Assembly: GCF_007475525.1 (NCBI RefSeq)
Contig: NZ_CP037899.1
Location: forward strand, 558,001 to 622,000
DNA from: Methylacidiphilum kamchatkense Kam1
Lineage (GTDB): Bacteria; Verrucomicrobiota; Verrucomicrobiia; Methylacidiphilales; Methylacidiphilaceae
Length of the DNA stretch: 64,000 nt
Direction of reading: 5' to 3'
The notes beneath the pieces are model-generated. The model did no database searches, had not been told where the DNA came from, and worked only from the letters and a program-made list of their open reading frames with translations. Within the stretch, counting starts at the first letter, position 1. Each line of letters opens with the position of its first letter. Of this stretch, positions 38,347 to 46,301 are shown piece by piece. The position numbers were made by a program, and so were the translations under genes.

Positions 38347-39603
38347 TCAATTTGTTTTTCCTGCCAAGTGAGCCGCTTCTTTTAAGCGATGGATCAACTG
38401 CGGATCCAGCTCAGGAAGAGCAGACATAAGATCTTCTTCTTCACTTTCAGCCACAGCTTCAGGATTAATAAAACCTGCTCTTACTATTTGTTCAGCCACG
38501 CTTTGATCAATAGAAAGCGTAGAGGCCATCTCTTCAGCGGCTTTGGTAAGCTTTTGTGTAAAATTATCCACGGTTGCAGATGGTTCTTTGACAACGTCTA
38601 TATCCCACCCGACAATTTTGGATGCAAGCCAGATATTTTTCCCTTTTCTGCCTAGCGCTATGGAATAATTTTCTTCATCCACTGTTACTTTTACTCGGCG
38701 GTGTTCTTGATCCACTTCCACTTTCTTTACTTTTGCGGGTTTCAAGGCTTCAATAGTTAGTTCTTCTACATTGGGTGACCATTTGAATAAATCAATCTTT
38801 TCGCTATGCAACTCTCTGACAATATTTTTTACACGTGCCCCACGGACACCGACACAGGAACCGACAGGATCAATTTTAGGATTGTTTGTCCAAACGGCAA
38901 TTTTTGTGCGAAATCCAGGTTCTCTTGCAATGGCTTTTACTTCGACAATTTTATCTGCTACTTCACTGACCTCTAATTCAAGAAGGCGTAATATGAAATT
39001 AGGATGGCTTCGAGACAGAATAATCATAGGGCCATGTGGAGTGTCTTCTACAGAAAGTACATAAGCCTTTATTCTTTCCCCAACAACGTACTCTTCTGTA
39101 GGCACTCTTTCTTTAGCAGGCATTATGCCTTCATATCTTCCCAAGTCTATTATAACATCAGATCTCTCTATTCTTCGGATGGTGCCGCTAACAATATTGT
39201 TAATGCGATCTTTAAATTCTGACAGAACCATTTTTCTTTCTATGCCTTTGAGGGCTTGATTTATAGTCTGTTTAAAAACTTGAGCGGCAATTCTGCCAAA
39301 ATCTTTCGGAGTCACTTCCACTTCAATCAGATCTCCAAGCTTGACATTTGGATCGATTTCTTTTGCTCTTTTGATGGAAATTTGATCATGGCTGTTCTGG
39401 ACTTTTTCAACAACTTCGAGTTTGGCTAGAACATTGATTCGTCCAGTTTTAGGATGGATCTCTACCCTAAGATCCCTGGCAGGTCCGATGCTTTTTTTTG
39501 CGGCCGCCAATAAAGCTGACTGCATCGCTTCGATGAACACCTGCCTATTGATCCCCTTTTCCTTTTCCATGTATTCCATGATAGCTAGGACTTCCTGATT
39601 CAT
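38347..39603 (-). CDS. nusA: transcription elongation/termination factor NusA
   Basis: 418-aa protein with the N-terminal RNA polymerase-binding domain (about 1-125), S1 domain (GTIRRIERSDVIIDLGRYEG, near 134-153), two KH domains (DPVGSCVGVRGARVKNIVRE near 229-248, and NYSIALGRKGKNIWLASKIV near 306-325) and a short C-terminal helical region. It modulates pausing, intrinsic termination and antitermination. AAGGAGA precedes the ATG. Its leader contains an intrinsic terminator (39625-39657), which suggests regulation of the whole nusA-infB-rbfA operon. Confidence 0.96.
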   Translation of the reverse strand: MNQEVLAIMEYMEKEKGINRQVFIEAMQSALLAAAKKSIGPARDLRVEIHPKTGRINVLAKLEVVEKVQNSHDQISIKRAKEIDPNVKLGDLIEVEVTPKDFGRIAAQVFKQTINQALKGIERKMVLSEFKDRINNIVSGTIRRIERSDVIIDLGRYEGIMPAKERVPTEEYVVGERIKAYVLSVEDTPHGPMIILSRSHPNFILRLLELEVSEVADKIVEVKAIAREPGFRTKIAVWTNNPKIDPVGSCVGVRGARVKNIVRELHSEKIDLFKWSPNVEELTIEALKPAKVKKVEVDQEHRRVKVTVDEENYSIALGRKGKNIWLASKIVGWDIDVVKEPSATVDNFTQKLTKAAEEMASTLSIDQSVAEQIVRAGFINPEAVAESEEEDLMSALPELDPQLIHRLKEAAHLAGKTN

Positions 39604-39624
39604 GGCTTTCTCCTTAATTTTAAA

Positions 39625-39657
39625 GAAAAAAGTGGAAACTTTAACACAGTTTCCACT
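39625..39657 (-). terminator. intrinsic terminator inside the nusA leader (attenuator)
   Basis: Read on the minus strand, AGTGGAAAC (39657-39649), a 9-nt loop, GTTTCCACT (39639-39631) and a run of six T (39631-39626) make a textbook terminator with a perfect 9-bp stem. It lies between the nusA promoter and its ribosome site, with no minus-strand gene upstream for it to end. A CCACT near the 5' end of the predicted transcript (39680-39676) matches the CCACT of the 3' arm and could pair with the 5' arm AGTGG instead, acting as an antiterminator. Regulation is inferred. Confidence 0.75.
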
Positions 39658-39686
39658 CTTAAAATCAAAAAAATCAGTGGTGCAAT

Positions 39687-39715
39687 AATTTACTCTTGTC
39701 GTTCTCTATGGTCAA
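39687..39715 (-). promoter_or_regulatory. sigma-70 promoter of nusA-infB-rbfA
   Basis: On the minus strand TTGACC (39715-39710), a 17-bp spacer and TAAATT (39692-39687). Transcription would begin near 39680, giving a leader of about 77 nt that contains the terminator at 39625-39657. Confidence 0.65.
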
Positions 39716-39718
39716 GAT

Positions 39719-39747
39719 TTGATTTTCTTTCTTTCTCTTTCTATAAA
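39719..39747 (+). promoter_or_regulatory. sigma-70 promoter of lpxI operon
   Basis: TTGATT (39719-39724), a 17-bp spacer, then TATAAA (39742-39747). The start would be near 39754, about 26 nt before the lpxI GTG. Its -35 box is only 3 bp from the -35 box of the opposite nusA promoter. Confidence 0.65.
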
Positions 39748-39779
39748 AGATTCTTATTTTAAAAAAAAAATATATAGGG

Positions 39780-40622
39780 GTGACTACTAAGAATCAAAAA
39801 AAATCAATTCTTGAATCGGCTGATCGACTTGGCATTATTGCTGGTCGGGGTGTGTATCCATTGCTTGTGGCAAAAGGAGCAAGAAGATCTGGGGTAGAGA
39901 AGATTTTCTCAGTCTGTTTTGTGTCCGAAACAGATCATCAGATGGAGACTCTTTCGACTGCAGTGGAATGGATTCGGGTTGGTCAGCTTTCTAAATTGAT
40001 TCAATTTTTCAAAAAAAATGAAGTCAAAACAGCCATCATGGCCGGAGGGGTAGCTCCATCTCATCTTTTTGAATTAAGACCTGATCTGCGAGCTATTTTG
40101 CTTTTAGCAAAACTAAAGGAAAGAAATGCTCATACAATTTTTGGTGCCATTGCTCAAGAGCTTGAAAAAAATGGGGTCATTCTTTTAAATGCCACTACTT
40201 TTTTAGAAGACCAGTTAGCCCCTTCGGGACAATTTGGAGGGCCTCACATTAAAAAAAGATATTGGGAGGATGTTGAGTTTGGGTTTAGAATCGCCAAAGA
40301 AGTCGCAAGGCTTGATATAGGTCAATCGGTTGTGGTTAAAAATGGAACAGTGCTATCGGTGGAGGCATTTGAAGGAACCGATGAAGCCATGAAAAGAGGC
40401 GGAGAATTGGGAAGAGGAAGTGCCATGCTAGTGAAAGTTAGTAAGCCTAATCAAGATTTTAGGTTTGATGTTCCTGTTATAGGGATCAAGACGATTGAGT
40501 CAGCTCAACGGTTTGGCATTGGTACCATTGTATGCGAATCAGCAAAGACGCTTATTTTGGAGAAGGAAAAGGTGGTAAGTTTAGCCGATCAGACTAAAAC
40601 AAGCCTGATCGGATTTCCATAG
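39780..40622 (+). CDS. lpxI: UDP-2,3-diacylglucosamine pyrophosphatase (LpxI, DUF1009)
   Basis: 280-aa LpxI-family hydrolase that removes UMP from UDP-2,3-diacylglucosamine to give lipid X, the lpxH-independent route to lipid A. Signature stretches are LGIIAGRGVYPLLVAKGARR, MAGGVAPSHLFELRPDLRAI, SVVVKNGTVLSVEAFEGTDE and IGIKTIESAQRFGIG. The start is GTG; AGGGG directly precedes it with little spacing, so the exact start is uncertain. It is followed at 10 and 8 bases by an oxidoreductase and lpxB, which supports the lipid A role. Confidence 0.92.
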   Translation: MTTKNQKKSILESADRLGIIAGRGVYPLLVAKGARRSGVEKIFSVCFVSETDHQMETLSTAVEWIRVGQLSKLIQFFKKNEVKTAIMAGGVAPSHLFELRPDLRAILLLAKLKERNAHTIFGAIAQELEKNGVILLNATTFLEDQLAPSGQFGGPHIKKRYWEDVEFGFRIAKEVARLDIGQSVVVKNGTVLSVEAFEGTDEAMKRGGELGRGSAMLVKVSKPNQDFRFDVPVIGIKTIESAQRFGIGTIVCESAKTLILEKEKVVSLADQTKTSLIGFP

Positions 40623-40631
40623 GATCAATTT

Positions 40632-41558
40632 ATGAGCCCGATTAAACTTGGCGTCATTGGTATAGGACATATTGGCAAACACCACGCTCGGATCTATGCC
40701 CAGATGGATGGAGTCCATTATGTGGGATGTTTTGACATTAAAAAGGATGTTGCAGGAAGAATTGCAGAAACCATTGGTGGAAGAGTCTTTGAGTCTCTAG
40801 AGGAACTACTAAAAGAAGTGGACGCAGTTTCGATAGCCACTCCGACTTCTACTCATTTCACTATTGGTTCAAAATGTTTAGAAGCTGGCGTCCATGTGCT
40901 AATTGAAAAACCGATTACGGATAGCCTAGAAGAGGCGAAATTGCTTGTGGAAATTGCCAAAAGAAATAAGGTCATTTTACAGGTAGGCCATGTGGAAAGA
41001 TATAATCCTGCTTTTAGAGTTCTCGAAGGATATTTGAGTCAGCCACGCTTTATTGAATGCCACAGGCTCTGTCCCTATCCAGGAAGAAATACCGAGCTAG
41101 GAGTCGTACTGGATCTAATGATCCATGACTTGGAGGCAATATTGCATCTAGTGCGTTCCGATGTTCAGTCAGTTGATGCGGTGGGAGTTTCTGTTTTAAG
41201 CCTTACAGAAGATATTGCCAATGCAAGAATCAAATTTAAAAATGGGGCTATTGCGAACATAACCACTAGTCGGATAAGCCCTGAAAAAATGCGAAAAATT
41301 AGGATTTTTCAAGACGACGCTTACATTTCGTTAAACTATCTTGAGCAAAAAGGCGAAATCTATCGAAAGCGAGACCATGGCATCGAATGTTTACCCATGC
41401 CTATTGAGAAAGGAGAGCCTTTATTCTTTGAATTGCGATCTTTTATTGACTGTATCTATTCCAAAGATTCTCCTCTCGTAGGCGGAAAAGAGGCGGTTGA
41501 AGCCCTCAAATTAGCAGTAGAAATCACAGAGATCATTCGCTCGAATAAAATGAATTGA
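40632..41558 (+). CDS. Gfo/Idh/MocA family oxidoreductase
   Basis: 308-aa NAD(P)-dependent oxidoreductase. The Rossmann motif GVIGIGHIGKHHARIYAQM (about residues 7-25), the EKP motif LIEKPITDS (about 93-101) and the QVGHVERYNPAFRVLEGYL segment fit the family. Its substrate is unknown; it lies between lpxI and lpxB with spacings of 10 and 8 bases, a recurrent arrangement in several phyla, which hints at a role with lipid A sugars such as forming a 3-oxo or 3-amino intermediate. That role is inference. Confidence 0.88.
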   Translation: MSPIKLGVIGIGHIGKHHARIYAQMDGVHYVGCFDIKKDVAGRIAETIGGRVFESLEELLKEVDAVSIATPTSTHFTIGSKCLEAGVHVLIEKPITDSLEEAKLLVEIAKRNKVILQVGHVERYNPAFRVLEGYLSQPRFIECHRLCPYPGRNTELGVVLDLMIHDLEAILHLVRSDVQSVDAVGVSVLSLTEDIANARIKFKNGAIANITTSRISPEKMRKIRIFQDDAYISLNYLEQKGEIYRKRDHGIECLPMPIEKGEPLFFELRSFIDCIYSKDSPLVGGKEAVEALKLAVEITEIIRSNKMN

Positions 41559-41565
41559 CACAACA

Positions 41566-42750
41566 ATGATGCAAATAAAACCGTCCAAAAAAAAGTTTTT
41601 GTTGGTTGCTGGAGAAACAAGTGGAGATCTTTACGGAGCTCTGCTGATTGAAGCACTCCGAAAGTCTTTTCCAGAAGCCATTTTTTTAGGAGTGGGAGGA
41701 TCACGGATGGCGGCTGCTGGACAGATACAACTTTATGAACTTTCTAAATTGGCTGTTGTGGGACTTGTAGAAGTCATCAAAAATTTAGCTGAAATTCGAA
41801 GGATTTTTAAAGAGCTTTTGCATTGTGCCATTGTAGAAAAACCTGATTGCGTGATTTTAATAGATTATCCTGGCTTTAATCTTCGGTTTGCCTCCAAACT
41901 TCGCAAAGAATTACCTACTACTAAGATTGTTTATTATATAAGCCCTCAAGTCTGGGCATGGAATAGCCAAAGAGCAGCACGCTTCGATAAGCTCTTTGAT
42001 CTTATGGTGGTAATTTTTCCATTTGAGAAGCCATGGTTTGAGAAAAATGCCCCCAACCTGCGAGTAGAATGGGTGGGACATCCCTTGTTGGATCGACTTC
42101 TTCCTAATCCATTGCCAAATTCTCAATTTAGTTCTCACAAAATATCCCTGTTACCAGGAAGTCGGAGAATGGAAATTATCAGGCATTTGCCCATTCTTTA
42201 CCAAGTGGCATGGAAGATGGTTATGAAGAACCCCGATTATGAATTTTTATGGATTGCACCCAACGAAGAACTCGTCGAACTGGGATTGGCGCATCTAGGA
42301 GAAAAACATCTTCCGGAATGGTTGAAGATTCAGATAGGGTATCCACTTTCTCATATCTCCAGATGCCGATTAGCTATTTTAGCCTCTGGATCAGTATCTT
42401 TGGAATGTGCTATCCTTGGGGTCCCTCAGATAGTTATCTATAAAACCAATCCTTTGACGTATCAAGTGGGTAAAAGGCTTGTTAAAGTCCCATTCTTGAG
42501 TATTGTCAATGTGCTTGCTTCCGAGCAGATTGTGCCAGAATTCGTCCAAGATGATGCACAGCCAGACAAAATAGTCCCTGTAGCTTTGCGCCTGATGGAA
42601 GACGAAGAACAAAGGACTTGGATGAAAAAAAGAATGAAAGAAGTTATTGATTCCCTCGGTTCAACTGGAGCAAGCCAAAAAACCTGTAATCTAATTGTTG
42701 ATCTGCTTAACGAGGAGAAGAAAGAACAGCCATTACATCTTAGGAGTTAA
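41566..42750 (+). CDS. lpxB: lipid-A-disaccharide synthase
   Basis: 394-aa GT19 glycosyltransferase that joins lipid X to UDP-2,3-diacylglucosamine. The N-terminal LLVAGETSGDLYGALLIEAL (about residues 12-31), the central YYISPQVWAWNSQRAARFDK (about 124-143) and the C-terminal donor site SLLPGSRRMEIIRHLPIL are all present. It closes the three-gene lipid A set, and its last codons overlap the end of the convergent TPR protein gene by 18 bases. Confidence 0.94.
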   Translation: MMQIKPSKKKFLLVAGETSGDLYGALLIEALRKSFPEAIFLGVGGSRMAAAGQIQLYELSKLAVVGLVEVIKNLAEIRRIFKELLHCAIVEKPDCVILIDYPGFNLRFASKLRKELPTTKIVYYISPQVWAWNSQRAARFDKLFDLMVVIFPFEKPWFEKNAPNLRVEWVGHPLLDRLLPNPLPNSQFSSHKISLLPGSRRMEIIRHLPILYQVAWKMVMKNPDYEFLWIAPNEELVELGLAHLGEKHLPEWLKIQIGYPLSHISRCRLAILASGSVSLECAILGVPQIVIYKTNPLTYQVGKRLVKVPFLSIVNVLASEQIVPEFVQDDAQPDKIVPVALRLMEDEEQRTWMKKRMKEVIDSLGSTGASQKTCNLIVDLLNEEKKEQPLHLRS

Positions 42751-43791
42751 ACCTGGAAGGCGGGTGAGCAGTTCGGGTGGATCAGCAATTTGATCCTGAA
42801 GCTGTCCACAATAAAAAATCCGAATAATGTACCCATAAAATCTCTGATTTTGAACGGGGCGTTCTAATTTGTAATTAATCCGAAGGATTTCTGTTTGGTG
42901 TATCGTCCAAGTAGGAAGAGGGTTCTCAAAGGAGCTGGTAATTTTGGCATTTGATTGTAAAATAATGCCTTTGTCTATCTCATCATAAATATAAATTTGG
43001 TAACGGATTTGTTTGGGATCAATGCGAATGGAAGGATCGGAAAGAAAAATGGGCACCCGCAGAGTGACTTCTTGTCCCCAAGGCGTATTAGAAAGATTAC
43101 TTTTCTCAACCCGTATTTTTTCAAGACTTAACGTTTTGCCCATTCCTTGAATTCCTTTTAGAGCCGAGTGGATAAGAGGTGGGGAGGCACTGTCTTTTTT
43201 AGACTGACTTCTAAAGGCAGCTACTTTTTGACGAGCTGTTTTATAAAGAGGGCTAGAAGAGCTAGATTTGCGATCAAGCTCAGCAATTTTACTCCAATAG
43301 GTATAGGCTCTTTGTCCATCTTTCTGACGTTCAGCTAGCTGGGCTTGTCTGACAAGCACATCGCAATTGAGCGGATCTACTTCTTCGGCATTGTTTAGGG
43401 CATCGCGAGCTAGACTCAATTCGCCTTCTCTTTCAAACCGTTCGGCATCTTTAATATAAGCATCGAGTTTTTCTTCTTTATTTTCTTCTGCTAAAAAAGA
43501 AGCATCCTTTTTCAATTCTTTGGAGTGAATTGTTGGTAAGGCTGGAGGCTTAGGGGAAAGAAAAGAGGGCAATTTAAAAGAATTGTTTGCAGCGGTCAGG
43601 CGATCTTTTTTTGAAACTTGATTGAAAACATAATGTCTTAACCAGAATATGGAAAGGAGGGAGAACATTTGAAAGAATACGACAAGCACGACAAGCTTAA
43701 TTGCCCAAGAATAGATAGGAGGAGAGAGGTGTTTATTAGAAACCCGTTCTTTTGAAGAGACTTTGTCTAGTTGCATGAATTGATCAGGCAT
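42733..43791 (-). CDS. membrane-anchored TPR protein, function unknown
   Basis: 352 aa. One membrane helix near residues 32-53 (LVVLVVFFQMFSLLSIFWLR), a disordered linker, two or more TPR-like repeats (about 110-195: AERFEREGELSLARDALNNA, then RQAQLAERQKDGQRAYTYWS), then a beta-rich C-terminal domain starting about 225 (RVPIFLSDPSIRIDPKQIRY). I do not recognise the C-terminal domain. It is divergent from the sigma operon and convergent with lpxB. A dyad lies immediately before its start. Confidence 0.65.
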   Translation of the reverse strand: MPDQFMQLDKVSSKERVSNKHLSPPIYSWAIKLVVLVVFFQMFSLLSIFWLRHYVFNQVSKKDRLTAANNSFKLPSFLSPKPPALPTIHSKELKKDASFLAEENKEEKLDAYIKDAERFEREGELSLARDALNNAEEVDPLNCDVLVRQAQLAERQKDGQRAYTYWSKIAELDRKSSSSSPLYKTARQKVAAFRSQSKKDSASPPLIHSALKGIQGMGKTLSLEKIRVEKSNLSNTPWGQEVTLRVPIFLSDPSIRIDPKQIRYQIYIYDEIDKGIILQSNAKITSSFENPLPTWTIHQTEILRINYKLERPVQNQRFYGYIIRIFYCGQLQDQIADPPELLTRLPGLTPKM

Positions 43792-43807
43792 TATTCCTAA
43801 AAATTAG

Positions 43808-43830
43808 AAAGATGACAAGCATCTTTTTTT
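43808..43830 (+). terminator. hairpin plus T tract upstream of the sigma operon
   Basis: AAAGATG (43808-43814), loop ACAAG, CATCTTT (43820-43826) and a T run to 43830 form an intrinsic terminator on the plus strand. No plus-strand gene ends near it; the closest is lpxB, about 1 kb upstream across the opposite-strand TPR gene. It may stop lpxB read-through before the sigma operon. Confidence 0.55.
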
Positions 43831-43963
43831 CTTTTCTGTTGTTTCTATAGTAATACAACTGGACTTTTTAGCAAAAATATGAATTTATTGAAGTTAATAT
43901 TACTTGATTTTTTCTTATTAGCTGCTTTAAGGTAAAACAACAACTCTTTTTGATATAAAAAGA

Positions 43964-44578
43964 ATGAAAAAAGCTATTCCAGAAGTACTCGATCAGTCTC
44001 CAACCGATCAGGAGCTCATTCTCAGAATGAAATCGGGAGAATTGGATGCTTTCGATATTTTAGTCGAACGCTATCAAAAAAGATTATATAGGGTGATTTA
44101 TGGTGTGCTGCTGCACCATGAAGATACAAACGACGTTTTAATGGAAACTTTTATCAAAGCCTACAAAAACATTGGAGGGTTTCGAATTGGAGCTTCTTTT
44201 TATACATGGATCTATCGTATCGCCATAAATACCGCTATAAGTTTTAAAAGGAAATCGAAATTCAACCCGCAACCCTATCCTTATTTTCCAGACGATGAGG
44301 AGGGGCAAATGGAAAAGGAATTTGTCGATTACCGTTCAGCAGAGCAAGCGGTACGACAAATGGAAATTAAGGAACTGAACAAGGTTTTGAATGATGCCTT
44401 ATCTAAGCTTTCCGAAAAGCATCGAGCCGTTGTTGTCCTTTTTGATTTAGAGGAGCTCAGCCATTCGGAAATAGCTAAAATTATGGGATGTTCGGAAGGA
44501 ACAATTCGCTCTAGATTGTTCTATGCACATAAGCAACTGCAAAAGCTATTGAAAAATGACAACAGCTTCATAAGTTAA
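43964..44578 (+). CDS. ECF sigma factor (RpoE-like)
   Basis: 204-aa sigma-70-family factor with region 2 (LDAFDILVERYQKRLYRVIY to ASFYTWIYRIAINTAISFKR, about residues 24-95) and region 4 (LSKLSEKHRAVVVLFDLEEL to SEGTIRSRLFYAHKQLQKLL, about 140-195); regions 1 and 3 are missing, as in the extracytoplasmic class. These recruit RNA polymerase to envelope or stress promoters. The next three plus-strand genes encode a TM protein in the position of an anti-sigma factor, an HtrA-like protein and an OmpA-like protein. Confidence 0.9.
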   Translation: MKKAIPEVLDQSPTDQELILRMKSGELDAFDILVERYQKRLYRVIYGVLLHHEDTNDVLMETFIKAYKNIGGFRIGASFYTWIYRIAINTAISFKRKSKFNPQPYPYFPDDEEGQMEKEFVDYRSAEQAVRQMEIKELNKVLNDALSKLSEKHRAVVVLFDLEELSHSEIAKIMGCSEGTIRSRLFYAHKQLQKLLKNDNSFIS

Positions 44579-44597
44579 AAAATGCGGAAGATGTAGA

Positions 44598-45152
44598 ATG
44601 GGAGGCTTTGATATGGAGAGAAAATGTCTTCGAACTGTGGATGTAGAAATGAAAAAATGGATAAAAACACACTTAGAAAAACAGACAGAAAAGCTTGCCA
44701 CTCCTGAATATTTTGAACAAATGCATCAAAATCTTCATAGAAGGCTCCGTGTAGAAATGATCAAAGAAAAGAGTTTTTCAGAAATGTTTATAGAAAAACT
44801 CCAAAGAGTATTTCTTGTTTGTGACCGTTACAGAATGTTCCAAACAGCGGTCGCAGGAAGTTTCCTTTTTGTATTTTTTCTAGGCATTGTGAGTTTCAAT
44901 CTACTTAAAAACCACAGTAAGGAGATACCAAATTCTTTGATTACAAAGTATGAGTCTCCAAAAATTGAAAGAGTAGAAAAAAGCCAACTTTCTCAAGCCC
45001 TTTCTCCTTCTACTCCTCCTATTTCCCTACCATCCAAACAGGATCTTGAAGTGGAATCTACCAAACTTGCTCCCAATTTCCCCAATTCTAAAGATCCACA
45101 TTATGTGATTCGTGATGCGTTAACTCATTATGAAGCGATGGTTGCTTTTTAA
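44598..45152 (+). CDS. single-pass membrane protein, candidate anti-sigma factor
   Basis: 184 aa, starting 19 bases after the sigma gene with GGAAG before the ATG. The cytoplasmic N-terminal part (about 1-92) is helical and charged, a membrane helix follows (about 93-113, AVAGSFLFVFFLGIVSFNLL) and the outer part is Pro/Ser-rich. That topology and position match an anti-sigma factor, but there is no ZAS-type zinc motif (HxxxCxxC) and I cannot match an anti-sigma domain. So the role is inferred from position. Confidence 0.6.
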   Translation: MGGFDMERKCLRTVDVEMKKWIKTHLEKQTEKLATPEYFEQMHQNLHRRLRVEMIKEKSFSEMFIEKLQRVFLVCDRYRMFQTAVAGSFLFVFFLGIVSFNLLKNHSKEIPNSLITKYESPKIERVEKSQLSQALSPSTPPISLPSKQDLEVESTKLAPNFPNSKDPHYVIRDALTHYEAMVAF

Positions 45153-45179
45153 AGGTTCTATTGTGGAGGCCTCATCGGC

Positions 45180-46247
45180 TTGCCTTTTTTTTTCTTCCTC
45201 GTTTTGGGAAGATTGCCATTGATAGGAGCTGAAAGTCTCTTTGATACTATAGGAAGAGAAGTTAACAAGATTTTTGAGGAGAATAAAAACGCTGTTGTCC
45301 GTGTTAGAATAGAGCATAGAAATGGCGGAGAAAGTTTCTGTTCAGGTTTTTTTATAAGTTCCGAAGGAGTATTGGTTACAGCACCCGATAGCCAGCTAAC
45401 CGATTCGCTGTTTTATGTTGATTATAACGCTCAATGGCATTTAGCCAAAGTTATAGGGATTGACGAGCGAAGTGGCGTAGCTGTTCTTCAAGTTGAAGAG
45501 GGTCCAAAACCCTTTCCTTTTCTAAAGCTTGCTTATGGTCAAGAGATCCCTACGGGGACCCCTGTTGTAGGCATAGGCTATCCGTATAATCTTCCCGCTT
45601 GCCCTTCCTTTGGATTGGTGGTAGGGAAAGATTGCGAATATTTAAACCATTTTTTCCCCACGACCCATTATAGGATTAATACAAAGGTGAATCCAGGCCA
45701 GATTGGTGGACCCTTAATCAATTCCAAGGGGTTGGTTGTTGGAATGATAACGATGAGTTTAAAAGAAGAAGAATGGAGTTATGCTTTGCCAAGCAAAGCA
45801 ATAAGAAAAGTTGTTGATGATACTATTCGCTATGGGAAGGTACGTTATGGGTGGGTAGGAGTGGCTGTTACCAAAATAGGAAGAGAGGAGACTTCAGGAA
45901 AAGTGGTAGTTGCACGTCTTTTCCCTAATACTCCTGTATCTGGTAGCGGGTTAAGGGAAGGGGATATTGTTGTCTCAATCAATGGGAAAAAGATTACCAG
46001 CCTGTCGGATGTAATGGATGCATCGTTCTTTGTTTCTGTGGGACAAAAAATACCCGTAAAGGTATTAAGAGATGGGAAGCCAATACAGTTCGAGTTTTTA
46101 GTTGGAGAAAGGCCGATTGACACCCCTTCGGGTTCTACGATTTTACCAAACAATCCGGACGAACTTAAAAAGAATTGGTCACAAAGCCTACCCGTAAGCA
46201 CTTCTCCAATGACTGCACCTGTGGAAAAGACAAATAATACACATTAA
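45180..46247 (+). CDS. HtrA/DegP-like PDZ protein lacking the catalytic triad
   Basis: 355 aa: signal peptide (about residues 1-18), trypsin-like domain (about 25-215) and PDZ domain (about 222-315; VVARLFPNTPVSGSGLREGD). Compared with DegP, all three triad positions are changed. The TNNHVV His site reads VTAPDSQL, the RSDIAL Asp site reads RSGVAVLQV, and the GNSGGP Ser site reads GQIGGPLINS. The fold-defining glycines remain, so the protein should fold but not cleave. Start is TTG with GGAGG about 10 bases upstream. It could be a peptide-binding sensor or chaperone in the sigma module. Confidence 0.82.
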   Translation: MPFFFFLVLGRLPLIGAESLFDTIGREVNKIFEENKNAVVRVRIEHRNGGESFCSGFFISSEGVLVTAPDSQLTDSLFYVDYNAQWHLAKVIGIDERSGVAVLQVEEGPKPFPFLKLAYGQEIPTGTPVVGIGYPYNLPACPSFGLVVGKDCEYLNHFFPTTHYRINTKVNPGQIGGPLINSKGLVVGMITMSLKEEEWSYALPSKAIRKVVDDTIRYGKVRYGWVGVAVTKIGREETSGKVVVARLFPNTPVSGSGLREGDIVVSINGKKITSLSDVMDASFFVSVGQKIPVKVLRDGKPIQFEFLVGERPIDTPSGSTILPNNPDELKKNWSQSLPVSTSPMTAPVEKTNNTH

Positions 46248-46301
46248 AGAAGATTTTTTTCTTTTCTTGTTGTTATTTAATAAAAAAGTTATTTTAAAAA
46301 A

